64,000 bases of DNA from Dickeya zeae NCPPB 2538 (GCF_000406165.1 NZ_CM001977.1:350403-414402); one strand, 5' to 3'; positions 42,727 through 52,246 are shown, numbered from the stretch's first letter. Numbers and translations are program-made. The notes: generated by a model not told the origin, from the letters alone.

Positions 42727-43386
42727 TCAGGCCATAGCCCGTCTTTTACGCCACAATACCAACAGCATTCCTACCAACCCACTCACCAGCAGCACCAGCG
42801 GCAGGATACACAATACGGCCATGAACTGATCTTCATAACGTTTGACCAGCGGAATCTGGTTGAGCGCGTAACCCATTGCGATGATACCGGAGACCCACAG
42901 AAAACCGCTGAGCCAGTTGAAAATCTGAAAGCGGGTGCTGCTGAACCCGGAAATCCCAGCGATGGTGGGTAGCAGGGTGCGGACAAACGCCAGAAAACGG
43001 CCTACCAGCAGTGCGGACAGCCCATGCTGGTGGAACAAATTGTGAGTGCGCTGATGGTAGTGAGCGGGTAACTGATGCAGCCATTTCTTCACCAACTGGG
43101 TGTCGCCCAGCCAACGCCCTTGCAGGTAGCTTAACCAGCAGCCAAGGCTTGCCGCTATCGTCAATAACACCGCGGCAGGAAGGAAGTTCATCACGCCTCT
43201 GGCGACCAGTGCGCCAGTCAGCAATAACAGGCTATCACCTGGCAGAAAGGATGCGGGGAGCAGGCCATTTTCCAGAAACAGAGTGGTAAACAGCATGCCA
43301 TAAATCAGCCATATCACCTGTGGATCGGACAGGACGCTGAAGTCCTGCTGCCACAGCGCCCGTATTATTTCATGAACAACACTCAT
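42727..43386 (-). CDS. yghB: DedA-family inner-membrane protein YghB
   Basis: The 219-residue polytopic membrane protein of the DedA/VTT family has several hydrophobic helices. The conserved re-entrant segments LENGLLPASFLPGDSLLLL and GRFLAFVRTLLPTIAGISG contain the expected acidic and arginine residues. DedA proteins move lipid carriers and support the proton-motive force; E. coli YghB is redundant with YqjA for temperature tolerance and division. The neighbours metC and yghB are as in E. coli (exbB-metC-yghB). Confidence 0.93.
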   Translation of the reverse strand: MSVVHEIIRALWQQDFSVLSDPQVIWLIYGMLFTTLFLENGLLPASFLPGDSLLLLTGALVARGVMNFLPAAVLLTIAASLGCWLSYLQGRWLGDTQLVKKWLHQLPAHYHQRTHNLFHQHGLSALLVGRFLAFVRTLLPTIAGISGFSSTRFQIFNWLSGFLWVSGIIAMGYALNQIPLVKRYEDQFMAVLCILPLVLLVSGLVGMLLVLWRKRRAMA

Positions 43387-43570
43387 ATTGCATCCTGTCT
43401 GGTTTTGCTATAAACCCCGTGGCCGCGTAAATACACTGCGCTGAGCTTCAAAATAAGAGCATCAGGATAGGGTAAAAAAGGTAAACGTTTTGTCATCGTT
43501 GTAACTGCTCATCATATACGCTTTGCCTGACTTACCACAGCAGCTTCAAGGGGCCAGAGGGATAATGGCG

Positions 43571-44764
43571 TCACATTTCCTGCAATCTCCTAAAGCCGGC
43601 ATCCAAATCAGCTTCCAGGTCATCGCAATCTTCCAGACCGATGTGCAATCGAACCAGCGTACCGGTCACATCGACGCCGCCTGCCGGACGAATCGCCGCC
43701 AGTTCTTGCGGTTGGTTCGCCAGAATCAGCGATTCAAAGCCACCCCAGGAATAAGCCATACGGAAGTGGCTGAAATGATCAAGATAATGGGCCAGCTGTT
43801 CGCGGCTGAGAGTGTCTTTTAACACAAACGAAAACAGGCCGTTACTGCCGCTAAAATCCCGCACGAAAAATTCATGTCCTTTACAGCTGGGCAGCGCAGG
43901 GTGATTGACTGTTGCGACTTCCGGGCGTTGCGCCAGCCAGCGCGCCACGCGCAGGCCATTTTCCTGATGTTGCTGCAATCTGACGCCGAGTGTGCGCAGA
44001 CCACGACTGGCCAGATAAGCACTGTCTGCGTCGGCCATCTGTCCCATCAGGTAGGATTGTTCGCGCAATTGATCCCAGCAACGTGCATTGGCAACGGCGG
44101 TACCGATCATGGCATCGGAATGGCCGACGATATATTTGGTGCCGGACTGAATCGAAATATCCACACCAAGCTCAAGCGGACGGAACAACACTCCGGCAGC
44201 CCAGGTGTTGTCGATCATGATGACAATATCCGGGTTAACGCGACGAACCGCCGCGACAATCGCTGGCACGTCATGCACTTCCATGGTGATGGAGCCGGGC
44301 GATTCCAGAAAGACCACACGGGTGTTGGGTTGGATCAGGCTGGCGATATCACTGCCCACCATGGGATCAAAAAAGGTCGTACTGATGTTCATTCGACTCA
44401 GCACTTTGTTACAAAAATCCTGCGTTGGTTCATAGGCTGAGCCGGTCACCAGGAGGTGATCGCCTGCTGAGACAAACGAGGTAATGGCGTTGGCTATCGC
44501 AGCCGCACCACAGGGGTAGAGCGCGCAACCTGCGCCGCCTTCGAGTTCGGTCATCGCATCCTGCAACGCGAAATGGGTCAGCGTGCCGCGGCGGCCATAA
44601 AACAAGGCGCCTTTGGCCCGGTTAACGGCGGCATGATGTTTCTCTTGCACGCTATCGAATATCAATGAAGAAGCACGTTGGATGACCGGGTTTACCGCAC
44701 CCTGGGTGACGCGTTTGCTGCGTCCGGCGGCCACCAGCGTGGTGGCGATTTTTTTACTCGTCAT
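43571..44764 (-). CDS. metC: Cystathionine beta-lyase
   Basis: The 397-residue PLP enzyme converts cystathionine to homocysteine, pyruvate and ammonia in methionine synthesis. The PLP-binding lysine is in SIQSGTKYIVGHSDAMIG (about residue 212). GRRGTLTHFALQDAMTELEG and IDNTWAAGVLFRPLELG are other family signatures. Length equals the usual 395-400 aa. It diverges from exbB with a 273-base region between them; no clear MetJ box array was visible to me. Confidence 0.95.
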   Translation of the reverse strand: MTSKKIATTLVAAGRSKRVTQGAVNPVIQRASSLIFDSVQEKHHAAVNRAKGALFYGRRGTLTHFALQDAMTELEGGAGCALYPCGAAAIANAITSFVSAGDHLLVTGSAYEPTQDFCNKVLSRMNISTTFFDPMVGSDIASLIQPNTRVVFLESPGSITMEVHDVPAIVAAVRRVNPDIVIMIDNTWAAGVLFRPLELGVDISIQSGTKYIVGHSDAMIGTAVANARCWDQLREQSYLMGQMADADSAYLASRGLRTLGVRLQQHQENGLRVARWLAQRPEVATVNHPALPSCKGHEFFVRDFSGSNGLFSFVLKDTLSREQLAHYLDHFSHFRMAYSWGGFESLILANQPQELAAIRPAGGVDVTGTLVRLHIGLEDCDDLEADLDAGFRRLQEM

Positions 44765-44949
44765 TCGGCGTTACCTGTAGCTCAAACATTCCTTGCGTCT
44801 ATCCATGTACGTTATCACGGCTGGGGGGACAGGGGGGCGGCTTTTCTTATCTGGATGAAGATGTCTCAGGATGACTCGGGGAAAACATGGCACAGCAGCG
44901 GGTCAGGATAAGGGATACCTCGAACAGTGATGGCCTGTAACACGCAAAT

Positions 44950-44968
44950 AATAATGAGAACGACTATC
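44950..44968. promoter_or_regulatory. Fur-like box upstream of exbBD
   Basis: AATAATGAGAACGACTATC matches the 19-bp Fur consensus (GATAATGATAATCATTATC) at 14 positions and lies 70 bases before the exbB start. ExbBD powers TonB-dependent iron uptake and is iron-repressed in enterobacteria, which fits. Confidence 0.75.
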
Positions 44969-45037
44969 AATTAATTTTAGGTTTGGTATCATTTTCGCCA
45001 GATTACAGTGGTATGAGAATGAGGGTGGAGGCACAGC

Positions 45038-45952
45038 GTGTATACGGCTGAGAATAAAAGTGACCTACGGGCGTCATCGGTCTGGCATAAGTCCGTCGGG
45101 GTGTGCGGGGGCGTGATGTATCGCCTGATGGCGTTTGCGTTGTTGGGAATGACGGGGCGCGCGCTGGCAGCACCGGCACCGGTTGCCGCTACGCCGTCGG
45201 TACTGCCGCCGACGGGTGCTGCCAGTGGCCTGATGAATACTGACTTGTCCGTTCTGGGCATGTATCAGCACGCTGATGTCGTGGTAAAAACGGTAATGAT
45301 TGGCTTGTTACTGGCATCCGTGGTCACCTGGGCGATTTTTTTCAGTAAGAGCGCGAGCCTGATGGGAGCGAAAAAGCGCATCCGTGGTGAGTATCAAGCA
45401 CTGGAAGACGCCCGCACTCTGGATGATGCGGCGGATATCGCGGCGGTGTTCAAACCGGGTAGCGTGTCGCTGCAACTGCTGACGGATGCCCGCAATGAGC
45501 AGGTGCTGTCTGAACGCTCTGACGACAACGGTGGCATCAAGGAACGTACCGCGTTTCGCTTTGAACGCCGAGTTGCCGCAACCGGGCGTCAAATGGGACG
45601 CGGAACCGGTTATCTGGCGACGGTCGGGGCTATCGCACCGTTTATCGGTCTGTTTGGTACGGTATGGGGCATCATGAATAGCTTTATTGGTATTGCCCAA
45701 TCGCAGACGACCAATCTGGCAGTCGTGGCACCCGGTATCGCCGAAGCACTGCTGGCGACCGCTATCGGGTTGGTGGCGGCGATCCCTGCGGTGGTGATTT
45801 ACAACGTGTTTGCACGCTGGACAGCCAGCTACAAGGCGATGGTTGGCGATGTGGCCGCGCAGATTCTGTTGCTTCAAAGCCGCGATCTGGATATTGCCGC
45901 CAGCGTCGGCAAGCCTTCTCCTTCACCGGCGCACCAACTGCGGGTAGGGTAA
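45038..45952 (+). CDS. exbB: TonB-system energiser ExbB with extended N-terminus
   Basis: This inner-membrane proton-channel subunit works with ExbD and TonB. The ExbB core starts at MNTDLSVLGMYQHADVVVKT and contains GYLATVGAIAPFIGLFGTVW and TNLAVVAPGIAEALLATAIG, the conserved membrane segments. About 65 residues precede the core, including a signal-like stretch MYRLMAFALLGMTGRALA and an Ala/Pro-rich linker; E. coli ExbB (244 aa) lacks this. The GTG at 45038 has a good GGAGG six bases away and gives 304 aa. The ATG at 45116 would give 278 aa with a typical signal peptide; the start is undecided. exbD follows by four bases. Confidence 0.93.
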   Translation: MYTAENKSDLRASSVWHKSVGVCGGVMYRLMAFALLGMTGRALAAPAPVAATPSVLPPTGAASGLMNTDLSVLGMYQHADVVVKTVMIGLLLASVVTWAIFFSKSASLMGAKKRIRGEYQALEDARTLDDAADIAAVFKPGSVSLQLLTDARNEQVLSERSDDNGGIKERTAFRFERRVAATGRQMGRGTGYLATVGAIAPFIGLFGTVWGIMNSFIGIAQSQTTNLAVVAPGIAEALLATAIGLVAAIPAVVIYNVFARWTASYKAMVGDVAAQILLLQSRDLDIAASVGKPSPSPAHQLRVG

Positions 45953-45956
45953 GTCA

Positions 45957-46376
45957 ATGGCGATGCATCTGAACGACGGGCAGAGTGAAAACGGTGAAAT
46001 GCATGACATCAACGTGACGCCGTTTATCGATGTCATGTTGGTGTTGTTAATCATCTTTATGGTGGCGGCACCGCTGGCGACAGTAGACGTGCGCGTCAAC
46101 CTGCCTGCGTCCAGCGCTACGCCGCAGCCGCGCCCGCAAAAGCCGGTATTTTTGACGGTGAAGGCGGATAAACAGCTGTATTTGGGTGATGATGCGGTAA
46201 CCGAAGCGACGCTGGCGCAGGCGCTGGAAATCAAAACACAGGGTAATAAAGACACCACTGTCTTTTTCCAGGCAGATAAGAGCGTGGATTATGAAACCCT
46301 GATGCGGGTGATGGACTCGCTCCGTGACGCGGGATATCTCAAAATCGGCTTGGTGGGTGCGGAGAAAGTACGCTGA
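45957..46376 (+). CDS. exbD: TonB-system protein ExbD
   Basis: The 139-residue protein has a single membrane helix (about residues 23-43). The essential proton-carrying aspartate is in INVTPFIDVMLVLLIIFMV. The periplasmic domain runs from LPASSATPQPRPQKPVF to the end LRDAGYLKIGLVGAEKV. Length and sequence track E. coli ExbD. It is co-transcribed with exbB and ends at a good terminator. Confidence 0.97.
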   Translation: MAMHLNDGQSENGEMHDINVTPFIDVMLVLLIIFMVAAPLATVDVRVNLPASSATPQPRPQKPVFLTVKADKQLYLGDDAVTEATLAQALEIKTQGNKDTTVFFQADKSVDYETLMRVMDSLRDAGYLKIGLVGAEKVR

Positions 46377-46414
46377 TAAACGGGGTACTGACAGCATCGA
46401 ACCACCAGTAAAAG

Positions 46415-46440
46415 AACCACCGCGTAAACGGTGGTTTTTT
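46415..46440 (+). terminator. Rho-independent terminator of exbBD
   Basis: AACCACCG (46415-46422) pairs with CGGTGGTT (46429-46436), followed by T's. It lies between convergent exbD and scrR. Confidence 0.9.
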
Positions 46441-46500
46441 ATTGGTGAAAGGTTTTTTAGTGGCGAAATACCTCACAGGGCGTGATGGTCGATGCCGTAT

Positions 46501-47541
46501 TCAGGTGCGAGAGTCGGGATGACGCCAGTGTAGCCGGGTCGGCACATACACGCGGCTTTCCGCGAGCGGTTGCCCTTCAATCAGCGCGTTGATCATCTCA
46601 AAGCTGTTGCGCGCCAGCGTTTCGCAATCCTGCGCCACGGTATCGATTTTCATCGGCAGGCAGTCGAACAGGTAGTGATCGTCAAAGCTGCACAACCGCA
46701 TATCGCAGTCCATCAGGTTGTGTTGATTCAGGTAACGTAGCACCCCTTCCAGCAGGCCACAGGCCGCAGTAAATAAAGCCCGTGGGGGGCGACCCAGACG
46801 GGCGCACAATTGTGCGAACATTTCGTAACCTGAGCTGGAATGGTAATGACCGTGGATAATCCACTCTGGGTTGCACGTCACACCAGCGCGCTCCAGCCCA
46901 AGCTGGAAACCGGCCAGCCGATCGCGGGTCGGTGATATGCGCGGCTGGCCACCAATAAAGTAGAACTCATCCTGATGCTGACGGGCGATGTTTTCCACTA
47001 GCGCAGCAGTGGATTCCACCGCTTCAGACACCACCATCGGCAGGGTGGAATCACCAATCACCCGGTCGAACTGCAATACCGGTAACTGTTGGTTAATCTT
47101 CTGGTATTCGGCGTCGCTCAGCATACTGGACGCGACGATGAGGCCATCCACCTGACGCTGAATCAGGCTGTTGACCGCCATCATTTCCTGACTGGCGTTT
47201 TCATCGGTACAGGCGATCAGAAGCTGCAACCCGGCTTCCCGGCACAGGCACTCCAGCTCGCGGGAAATCACCGCGAAACCGTAGTTGGTCATTTCCGGCA
47301 CCACCAACCCCAGCGTGTTGCTGCGGCTCGAGCGTAACGAGCGAGCATGAATGCTCGGTTGATAGCGCTGCTGTTGCGCCAGCGCCAGCACCCGATCACG
47401 GGTTTCGTCCGAAACACGGAACTCTTTGCTGCGGCCATTGAGAACCAGACTGGCAGTGGATTTTGATACCCCTGCCAGTCGCGCGATGTCGCTGATTGTG
47501 ACGCGTTTGGTTGGTTTCACCGTAATATCTTTAGAACGCAA
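46501..47541 (-). CDS. scrR: Sucrose operon repressor ScrR (LacI family)
   Basis: The 346-residue LacI-type regulator has an N-terminal helix-turn-helix with VTISDIARLAGVSKSTASLV (about residues 14-33) and the hinge region SIHARSLRSSRSNTLGLVVP. A periplasmic-binding-protein-like sugar domain follows, with GLIVASSMLSDAEYQ and ALFTAACGLLEGVLRYL. It closely resembles Klebsiella ScrR. It represses scrK and scrYAB, with fructose or its phosphate as the likely inducer in the family. It is the last gene of the cluster, 27 bases after scrB, and convergent with exbD. Confidence 0.94.
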   Translation of the reverse strand: MRSKDITVKPTKRVTISDIARLAGVSKSTASLVLNGRSKEFRVSDETRDRVLALAQQQRYQPSIHARSLRSSRSNTLGLVVPEMTNYGFAVISRELECLCREAGLQLLIACTDENASQEMMAVNSLIQRQVDGLIVASSMLSDAEYQKINQQLPVLQFDRVIGDSTLPMVVSEAVESTAALVENIARQHQDEFYFIGGQPRISPTRDRLAGFQLGLERAGVTCNPEWIIHGHYHSSSGYEMFAQLCARLGRPPRALFTAACGLLEGVLRYLNQHNLMDCDMRLCSFDDHYLFDCLPMKIDTVAQDCETLARNSFEMINALIEGQPLAESRVYVPTRLHWRHPDSRT

Positions 47542-47568
47542 TGGCCGCTAACGGCATGAAAAGGAAAC

Positions 47569-48981
47569 TCATTCTATCACGCACGTCGCCAACAACCAGT
47601 GCCGCAACGTGATGCGCCCGGAGCCACTAAAACGTACCATGGCGTCGCTGGTGGGGAAGTAGCGTGATGACATCACCGCCTGACCGTGGTTGATAAAGAT
47701 TTCCACGCTGGAGCGGTCGCACAGAATTTGCAGGTGGTGCAGCTTGCCTTCATGCCAGTAACGGTGTTCTGGCTCGTTGGTGCGACGATTACGGCGGCTT
47801 AAGGTCAGGCGTTCGCCGTCCCAACATAGCACTAAGATGTCGGCGAAATTGATCTGAAATTCGCCTTGTGTGTCCAGCATCAGCTCTGCGCTACTGGCGG
47901 GTAAGGCGGGGGCATAGTCGGCGACGCCCTGCCACAGGTGTTCCAGATGACGCAGGCTTTGCAGCTCACGTGCGGGTTGTTGATACACCCGGTCATCGCA
48001 GAGCGTCAGTTCACGCGGACAGGTCATGGTGTGGATCCAGCCGTGGGTGAGTGTTGGCTGGAAAAACTCGTTCTGATCCGGTACGCCCATCCAGCCGAAC
48101 AGCAACCGGCGACCATCTTCGCTTTGCGTGGTCTGCGGCGCGTAAAACTCGAAGCCCAGATCCAGCTCATGGAACGCCTGATGAGGGAAACGGGCGTTGT
48201 CATAATCGAGCGAGCCGACGACATAGCCAGACTGATAGGTGTTCAGATAGCGCTCTTCTTCGGCAGGCAGCCCCTGCGGACAGCAGATCAACACCTCACG
48301 GTTTTCCAGCGTGAACAGATCCGGGCATTCCCACATGTAACCGAAGTCGCCCAGCCCGTTGAGGCGAGAACCGGCGATTTCGCCCAGCGCCTGCCATTGC
48401 AGCAGGTCAGGCGACCGGTACAACAGCACTTTGCCTTGCAAGTCCAGATCCTGCGCGCCCAGCACCATGTACCAGCTGTCCTGATAGCGCCAGACCTTCG
48501 GGTCGCGCACATGGCCGGTGTACCCGTCCGGTAATGTCAGCACCGGGCCGAGTTTGTCGAATTCGCCCTCTTCGTTAGCGCGCGCCAGACATTGGTACGC
48601 CGTGCGTGTGCCGTTATCGTATTTCACATTGCCAGTGTAGATAAGCGTCAGGGTATCGTTGTCTGCCACGGCAGAGCCGGAGTAACAGCCATGACTTTCA
48701 TAGCTTTCAGCCGGTACCAGCGCCACCGGCTCATGACGCCAGTGCACCAGGTCCGCCGAGCTCCAGTGCCCCCAGAATTTGGCACCGTGAGCACAGGCAA
48801 GTGGATTCCACTGATAAAACAAATGGTAACGCCCTTTATGCTGGATGAACCCATTGGGGTCATTCAGCAAGCCTACGGAAGGCGACAGATGCCACTGCGG
48901 TCGGTGCGGATCATAAGTCTGTTTGGCAGAGGCAGACATCAGTGCGCAAGCCATGCGTTTTACCAGATGGATTTCCTTCAT
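47569..48981 (-). CDS. scrB: Sucrose-6-phosphate hydrolase
   Basis: The 470-residue GH32 enzyme has the nucleophile aspartate in HLSPSVGLLNDPNGFIQHK, the RDPK motif in GHVRDPKVWRY and the acid/base glutamate in MWECPDLFTLEN, followed by a C-terminal beta-sandwich. It cleaves sucrose-6-phosphate from ScrA into glucose-6-phosphate and fructose. Its ATG shares one base with the scrA stop (TAATG), so translation is coupled. Gene order scrK-Y-A-B-R is that of the Klebsiella/pUR400-type sucrose cluster. Confidence 0.96.
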   Translation of the reverse strand: MKEIHLVKRMACALMSASAKQTYDPHRPQWHLSPSVGLLNDPNGFIQHKGRYHLFYQWNPLACAHGAKFWGHWSSADLVHWRHEPVALVPAESYESHGCYSGSAVADNDTLTLIYTGNVKYDNGTRTAYQCLARANEEGEFDKLGPVLTLPDGYTGHVRDPKVWRYQDSWYMVLGAQDLDLQGKVLLYRSPDLLQWQALGEIAGSRLNGLGDFGYMWECPDLFTLENREVLICCPQGLPAEEERYLNTYQSGYVVGSLDYDNARFPHQAFHELDLGFEFYAPQTTQSEDGRRLLFGWMGVPDQNEFFQPTLTHGWIHTMTCPRELTLCDDRVYQQPARELQSLRHLEHLWQGVADYAPALPASSAELMLDTQGEFQINFADILVLCWDGERLTLSRRNRRTNEPEHRYWHEGKLHHLQILCDRSSVEIFINHGQAVMSSRYFPTSDAMVRFSGSGRITLRHWLLATCVIE

Positions 48982-50351
48982 TATGCGTTATCCGTTTTGT
49001 ATTTCAGCAACAGGGAAATGAGGAAGGCGGCGCCAAAGGCTATCACCATACCGATCAAATAGTTCAGGATAGATCCTGCCTGCACGATAGCCAGTCCTGG
49101 GATACCAGTCAGCCCGACGGCCGTCATGTTGACGTGATTGGCGACGACCCAGGCTCCTCCTAACGCGCCACCCGACAGTCCGGCCAGAAACGGTTTGATG
49201 AAGCGCAGGTTAATCCCGAAGATCGCCGCTTCGGTAATACCGAGCAGGCAGGACAACGCCGACGGTACGGCGATGGCCCGAATTTTGGCGTCGCGGGTTT
49301 TGAAATACACCGCCAGACAGGCCCCCCCCTGCGCCACGTTCGCCATTGCCCAGATAGGCAACAGGAAATTGACGCCAATGGCAGGGTTGCCCAACAACCC
49401 GGCTTCGATAGCGTGGAAGCTGTGGTGAACGCCGGTAATGACGATGGCGGAATAAAGCCCGCCGAACAGCAGCCCGGCTAGCCAGCCTGCATGGGTAATC
49501 AGCGTACTCAGCACGAAGGAAATGCCGTCACCTAACATGCGGCCCGCCGGGCCGATAATCAGCATGGCGACGAAACCAGAGATGATCACGGTCAGGAACG
49601 GCGTGACGATGATATCCAGCGCGTTTGGCACCACTTTACGCAGGCGCTTTTCCACCAGGCTCATGAACCATACCGCCAGCAACACCGGGAATACGGTGCC
49701 CTGATAGCCGATCATCGCGAATTCCAGACCGAACAAATGCATGGTCTTGAAGCCGCCTGCCACACCCCAGGCGTTGGTCAGTGCCGGGTGGGTGAGAATA
49801 CCGCCCAGCGTCGCGCCCAGATAAGGATTGCCGCCGAATTCGCGTGCGGCGGTAAAGCCGATCAGGATTGGCAGAATGATGAACGCGGCGGAACTGAACA
49901 TGTCCAGCATCACGAAAATGGCGCTACCGGCATCCACCCAGCCATAGGTCTTGATCATACCGAGCAGGCCCATCAGCAGGCCGGAGGCGACAATCGCCGG
50001 GATAATCGGGACGAAAATATTCGACAGCAACCGGGCCAGACGTTGCAGTGGATTGAGTTTTTGCGCCGCCAGCGTGGCCGCTTCGCTGGTGCTGGCTTCG
50101 CTGATACCGGCGACAGTGATGAATTCGGCGTAAACCTTGTTCACCAGCCCGGAGCCAAAGATGACCTGCATCTGACCGGCGTTTTGAAAGCAGCCTTTAA
50201 CACCCTCGACGCGTTCAATGGCCGCTTTATCCGCCAGACTGTCGTCGTTAAGCACCAGCCGCAGGCGGGTAGCGCAGTGCGCGGCGCTGGCGATATTTTC
50301 CCTGCCGCCCAGCAAAGGGAGTAGTGATACCGCAATGGCACGAATATCCAT
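48981..50351 (-). CDS. scrA: Sucrose-specific PTS enzyme IIBC
   Basis: From the ATG at 50351 the product is 456 aa, as in Klebsiella ScrA. The IIB domain has its phosphorylated cysteine in ASAAHCATRLRLVL (about residue 26). The IIC domain contains about ten membrane segments and the signature ITGVHHSFHAIEAGLLGNP. It takes up and phosphorylates sucrose; the IIA domain must come from another protein (usually the glucose IIA). A GAGGA site favours 50351 over the earlier ATG at 50363. It lies between scrY and scrB. Confidence 0.96.
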   Translation of the reverse strand: MDIRAIAVSLLPLLGGRENIASAAHCATRLRLVLNDDSLADKAAIERVEGVKGCFQNAGQMQVIFGSGLVNKVYAEFITVAGISEASTSEAATLAAQKLNPLQRLARLLSNIFVPIIPAIVASGLLMGLLGMIKTYGWVDAGSAIFVMLDMFSSAAFIILPILIGFTAAREFGGNPYLGATLGGILTHPALTNAWGVAGGFKTMHLFGLEFAMIGYQGTVFPVLLAVWFMSLVEKRLRKVVPNALDIIVTPFLTVIISGFVAMLIIGPAGRMLGDGISFVLSTLITHAGWLAGLLFGGLYSAIVITGVHHSFHAIEAGLLGNPAIGVNFLLPIWAMANVAQGGACLAVYFKTRDAKIRAIAVPSALSCLLGITEAAIFGINLRFIKPFLAGLSGGALGGAWVVANHVNMTAVGLTGIPGLAIVQAGSILNYLIGMVIAFGAAFLISLLLKYKTDNA

Positions 50352-50435
50352 AATATTCCTCATTTATCAATAACAGGCAGGCGTCTGACCGTCACCGACT
50401 TTCATGCATCATGTCAGTGACGGTAGCCTTCACTG

Positions 50436-52052
50436 TCAGAACCAGGTTTCCATCTGAACGCCGAAGGTCCATTCGCCACCGGCTTTGAAACCGGTGGAGC
50501 CGAACGCATCGTCGCTACTGTAACGATCCAGTCGTTTATCCCAGTCCATGTAACTGGCGTAGACGCGCAGTTCCGGACGGCTTAATAAATTGGCGATATC
50601 ACCCACTTTGAACGTCGGGGCGAACGTCAGCTTGTAAAATCCGCCGCTTACCTGATTACGCGATAAGTATCCCTGAGGATCCAGATTCATATATTGATAG
50701 CTTCCTTCATACGCCAACGCGAAATTTTCGGTGATTTCCTGAATGAAGCGCGCATTAAAGGTCACCCAACGGTAGTCATCGCCCTGAACGTAACGATCTT
50801 TACTGCTTTGTGCCAAAATCGACGGCGCGAAGCTCCAGGTGTGATTCAGCGCGGTGGTGCCGTAGGTTGCCAGACGCCAGGTATTGGCGTTTTGGGTCAG
50901 GTTGCCGTCGGAGCCGATGGCTTTCACTTCACCGCCGAGGCCGTGACCGTAGAGCAGCGCCACTTTGGATGTGCCGTCACGCAAGCCATAGAAGCTATCG
51001 CCGTGCCAGGCGGCCAGCGCGTGATAGCCACTGTCACCGGCGTTGGTATTGGTGACATGGTTGCTGTTATTGAGCCCGGTATTTTCCTTCACGTCGTTGT
51101 TGCGTGCGCGCAGGCCGCTTAGCATGAACTGGAACGGGCCGACAAAGTTATTGCTGGTGACGATATAGTTCTGAATTTCGTTATCCAGCGCGGTGATTTC
51201 GCCGAGGCTGCGGCCATACAAAGAGAGATTGGTTTTCCAGCCGTCGACCGGTTTTACATCGTAGATACCACCACCGGTACCTGCCAGAAATACCACGTCA
51301 GAATCGATCCAGTGGATATCGAAATTATCGCGGTCGAAGCGTTTACCCGCCCACAACGTGGTGTCTTTGAACGCGCCGGTGAACGTTGGCAACGACCCCA
51401 GTTCCACAAAGGCCTCACGCACATTGAACTGGCTGGTGGCGGCGGTCCAGTCGTTATAGCTACGCTGACCGTCTGCCATCATCACTTTGAAGCGGGTGGT
51501 GGCACCGTTGTCCAGCTTGGTTCGATGCTCCAGTTTTAGCTCCAGATAGGTGTCATCTTCGTTACCCAGACGACCAACGTTCCCGCCGGTTTCACCCGCG
51601 GGCGTCATGCTCGGCCCGATATCGGCTTTCGAACTGGTGGTGGAGTTATGGATGGCCAGACCGGAACGGGCATAAGCGTGGAATTCAAACCCATCGGCAA
51701 CACTGCGTTTATTCGCCAGCGCATCGGTTTTTTGCACCACCTGCTGGGTCTGCTGCTCATTTTGAGTGGCACGTGCCGCCACCTGTTGAGTCTGCTGAGC
51801 GACCTGCTGGGTGGTTTGTTCCACCTGCTGGGTTTTCTGTTCGACCTGCGTCGTGCGTGCCGCCAGTTGTTTTGCTTGTTTTTCGGCGGCATCGGCACGG
51901 GCTTCCGCCTGTTTAGCACGTTGCTCTGCCTGTAATAAGCGTTGTTCCAGCGCGTTCAGACGCGCTTCGATGCTGTCAGAAGGCGCTGCCAATACGGGAG
52001 ACGCACAGAGTGCAAGTCCTACGGCGGCGGCAAGATAACCTGGCTTTATCAT
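50436..52052 (-). CDS. scrY: Sucrose-specific outer-membrane porin ScrY
   Basis: The 538-residue maltoporin-family protein has a signal peptide ending at LAA (about 22). A long periplasmic N-terminal coiled coil follows: QRLLQAEQRAKQAEARADAAEKQ, then six heptads QQVEQTT, QQVAQQT and similar (residues 68-109). An 18-strand beta-barrel begins near VADGFEFHAYARSGLAIH and ends with aromatic GEWTFGVQMETWF, the outer-membrane insertion signature. The barrel is a trimeric channel selective for sucrose. The N-terminal helix is a hallmark of ScrY over LamB. Expressed with scrA and scrB from the operator-promoter region upstream. Confidence 0.95.
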   Translation of the reverse strand: MIKPGYLAAAVGLALCASPVLAAPSDSIEARLNALEQRLLQAEQRAKQAEARADAAEKQAKQLAARTTQVEQKTQQVEQTTQQVAQQTQQVAARATQNEQQTQQVVQKTDALANKRSVADGFEFHAYARSGLAIHNSTTSSKADIGPSMTPAGETGGNVGRLGNEDDTYLELKLEHRTKLDNGATTRFKVMMADGQRSYNDWTAATSQFNVREAFVELGSLPTFTGAFKDTTLWAGKRFDRDNFDIHWIDSDVVFLAGTGGGIYDVKPVDGWKTNLSLYGRSLGEITALDNEIQNYIVTSNNFVGPFQFMLSGLRARNNDVKENTGLNNSNHVTNTNAGDSGYHALAAWHGDSFYGLRDGTSKVALLYGHGLGGEVKAIGSDGNLTQNANTWRLATYGTTALNHTWSFAPSILAQSSKDRYVQGDDYRWVTFNARFIQEITENFALAYEGSYQYMNLDPQGYLSRNQVSGGFYKLTFAPTFKVGDIANLLSRPELRVYASYMDWDKRLDRYSSDDAFGSTGFKAGGEWTFGVQMETWF

Positions 52053-52097
52053 GTTAGGTTTCCCTTGGATGGTAAGATGATTTTTTGTTTTGCTAAA

Positions 52098-52117
52098 TTG
52101 CTAAACCGGTTATGCAA
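52098..52117. promoter_or_regulatory. Candidate ScrR operator ahead of scrY
   Basis: TTGCTAAACCGGTTATGCAA is an imperfect 20-bp palindrome centred on CCGG (8 of 10 positions pair) and lies 46 bases upstream of the scrY start. A second half-site, TTGCTAAA, precedes it at 52090-52097. The core GCTAAACCG reappears ahead of scrK. Confidence 0.65.
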
Positions 52118-52199
52118 AGAAAGCTAAATGGGGGAGGCACGAATTGACAAGGAATTTTGTTTTCTTGCTGTGCTAACTGTGATCGTGACAACAAAACCT

Positions 52200-52231
52200 G
52201 TTCCCGACGGCGACGTTCGGTTGTCGGGAAC
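52200..52231 (-). terminator. Hairpin downstream of scrK
   Basis: GTTCCCGAC (52200-52208) pairs with GTCGGGAAC (52223-52231). On the minus strand it is followed by AGGTTTTGTTG, which suggests a Rho-independent terminator of scrK. Confidence 0.65.
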
Positions 52232-52246
52232 GGTCTCGGTGGCGCG

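Noticed and set aside
44765..44949. MetJ operator upstream of metC
   Set aside because: I looked for tandem AGACGTCT-like boxes and saw only a single weak AGACG, which is not enough.
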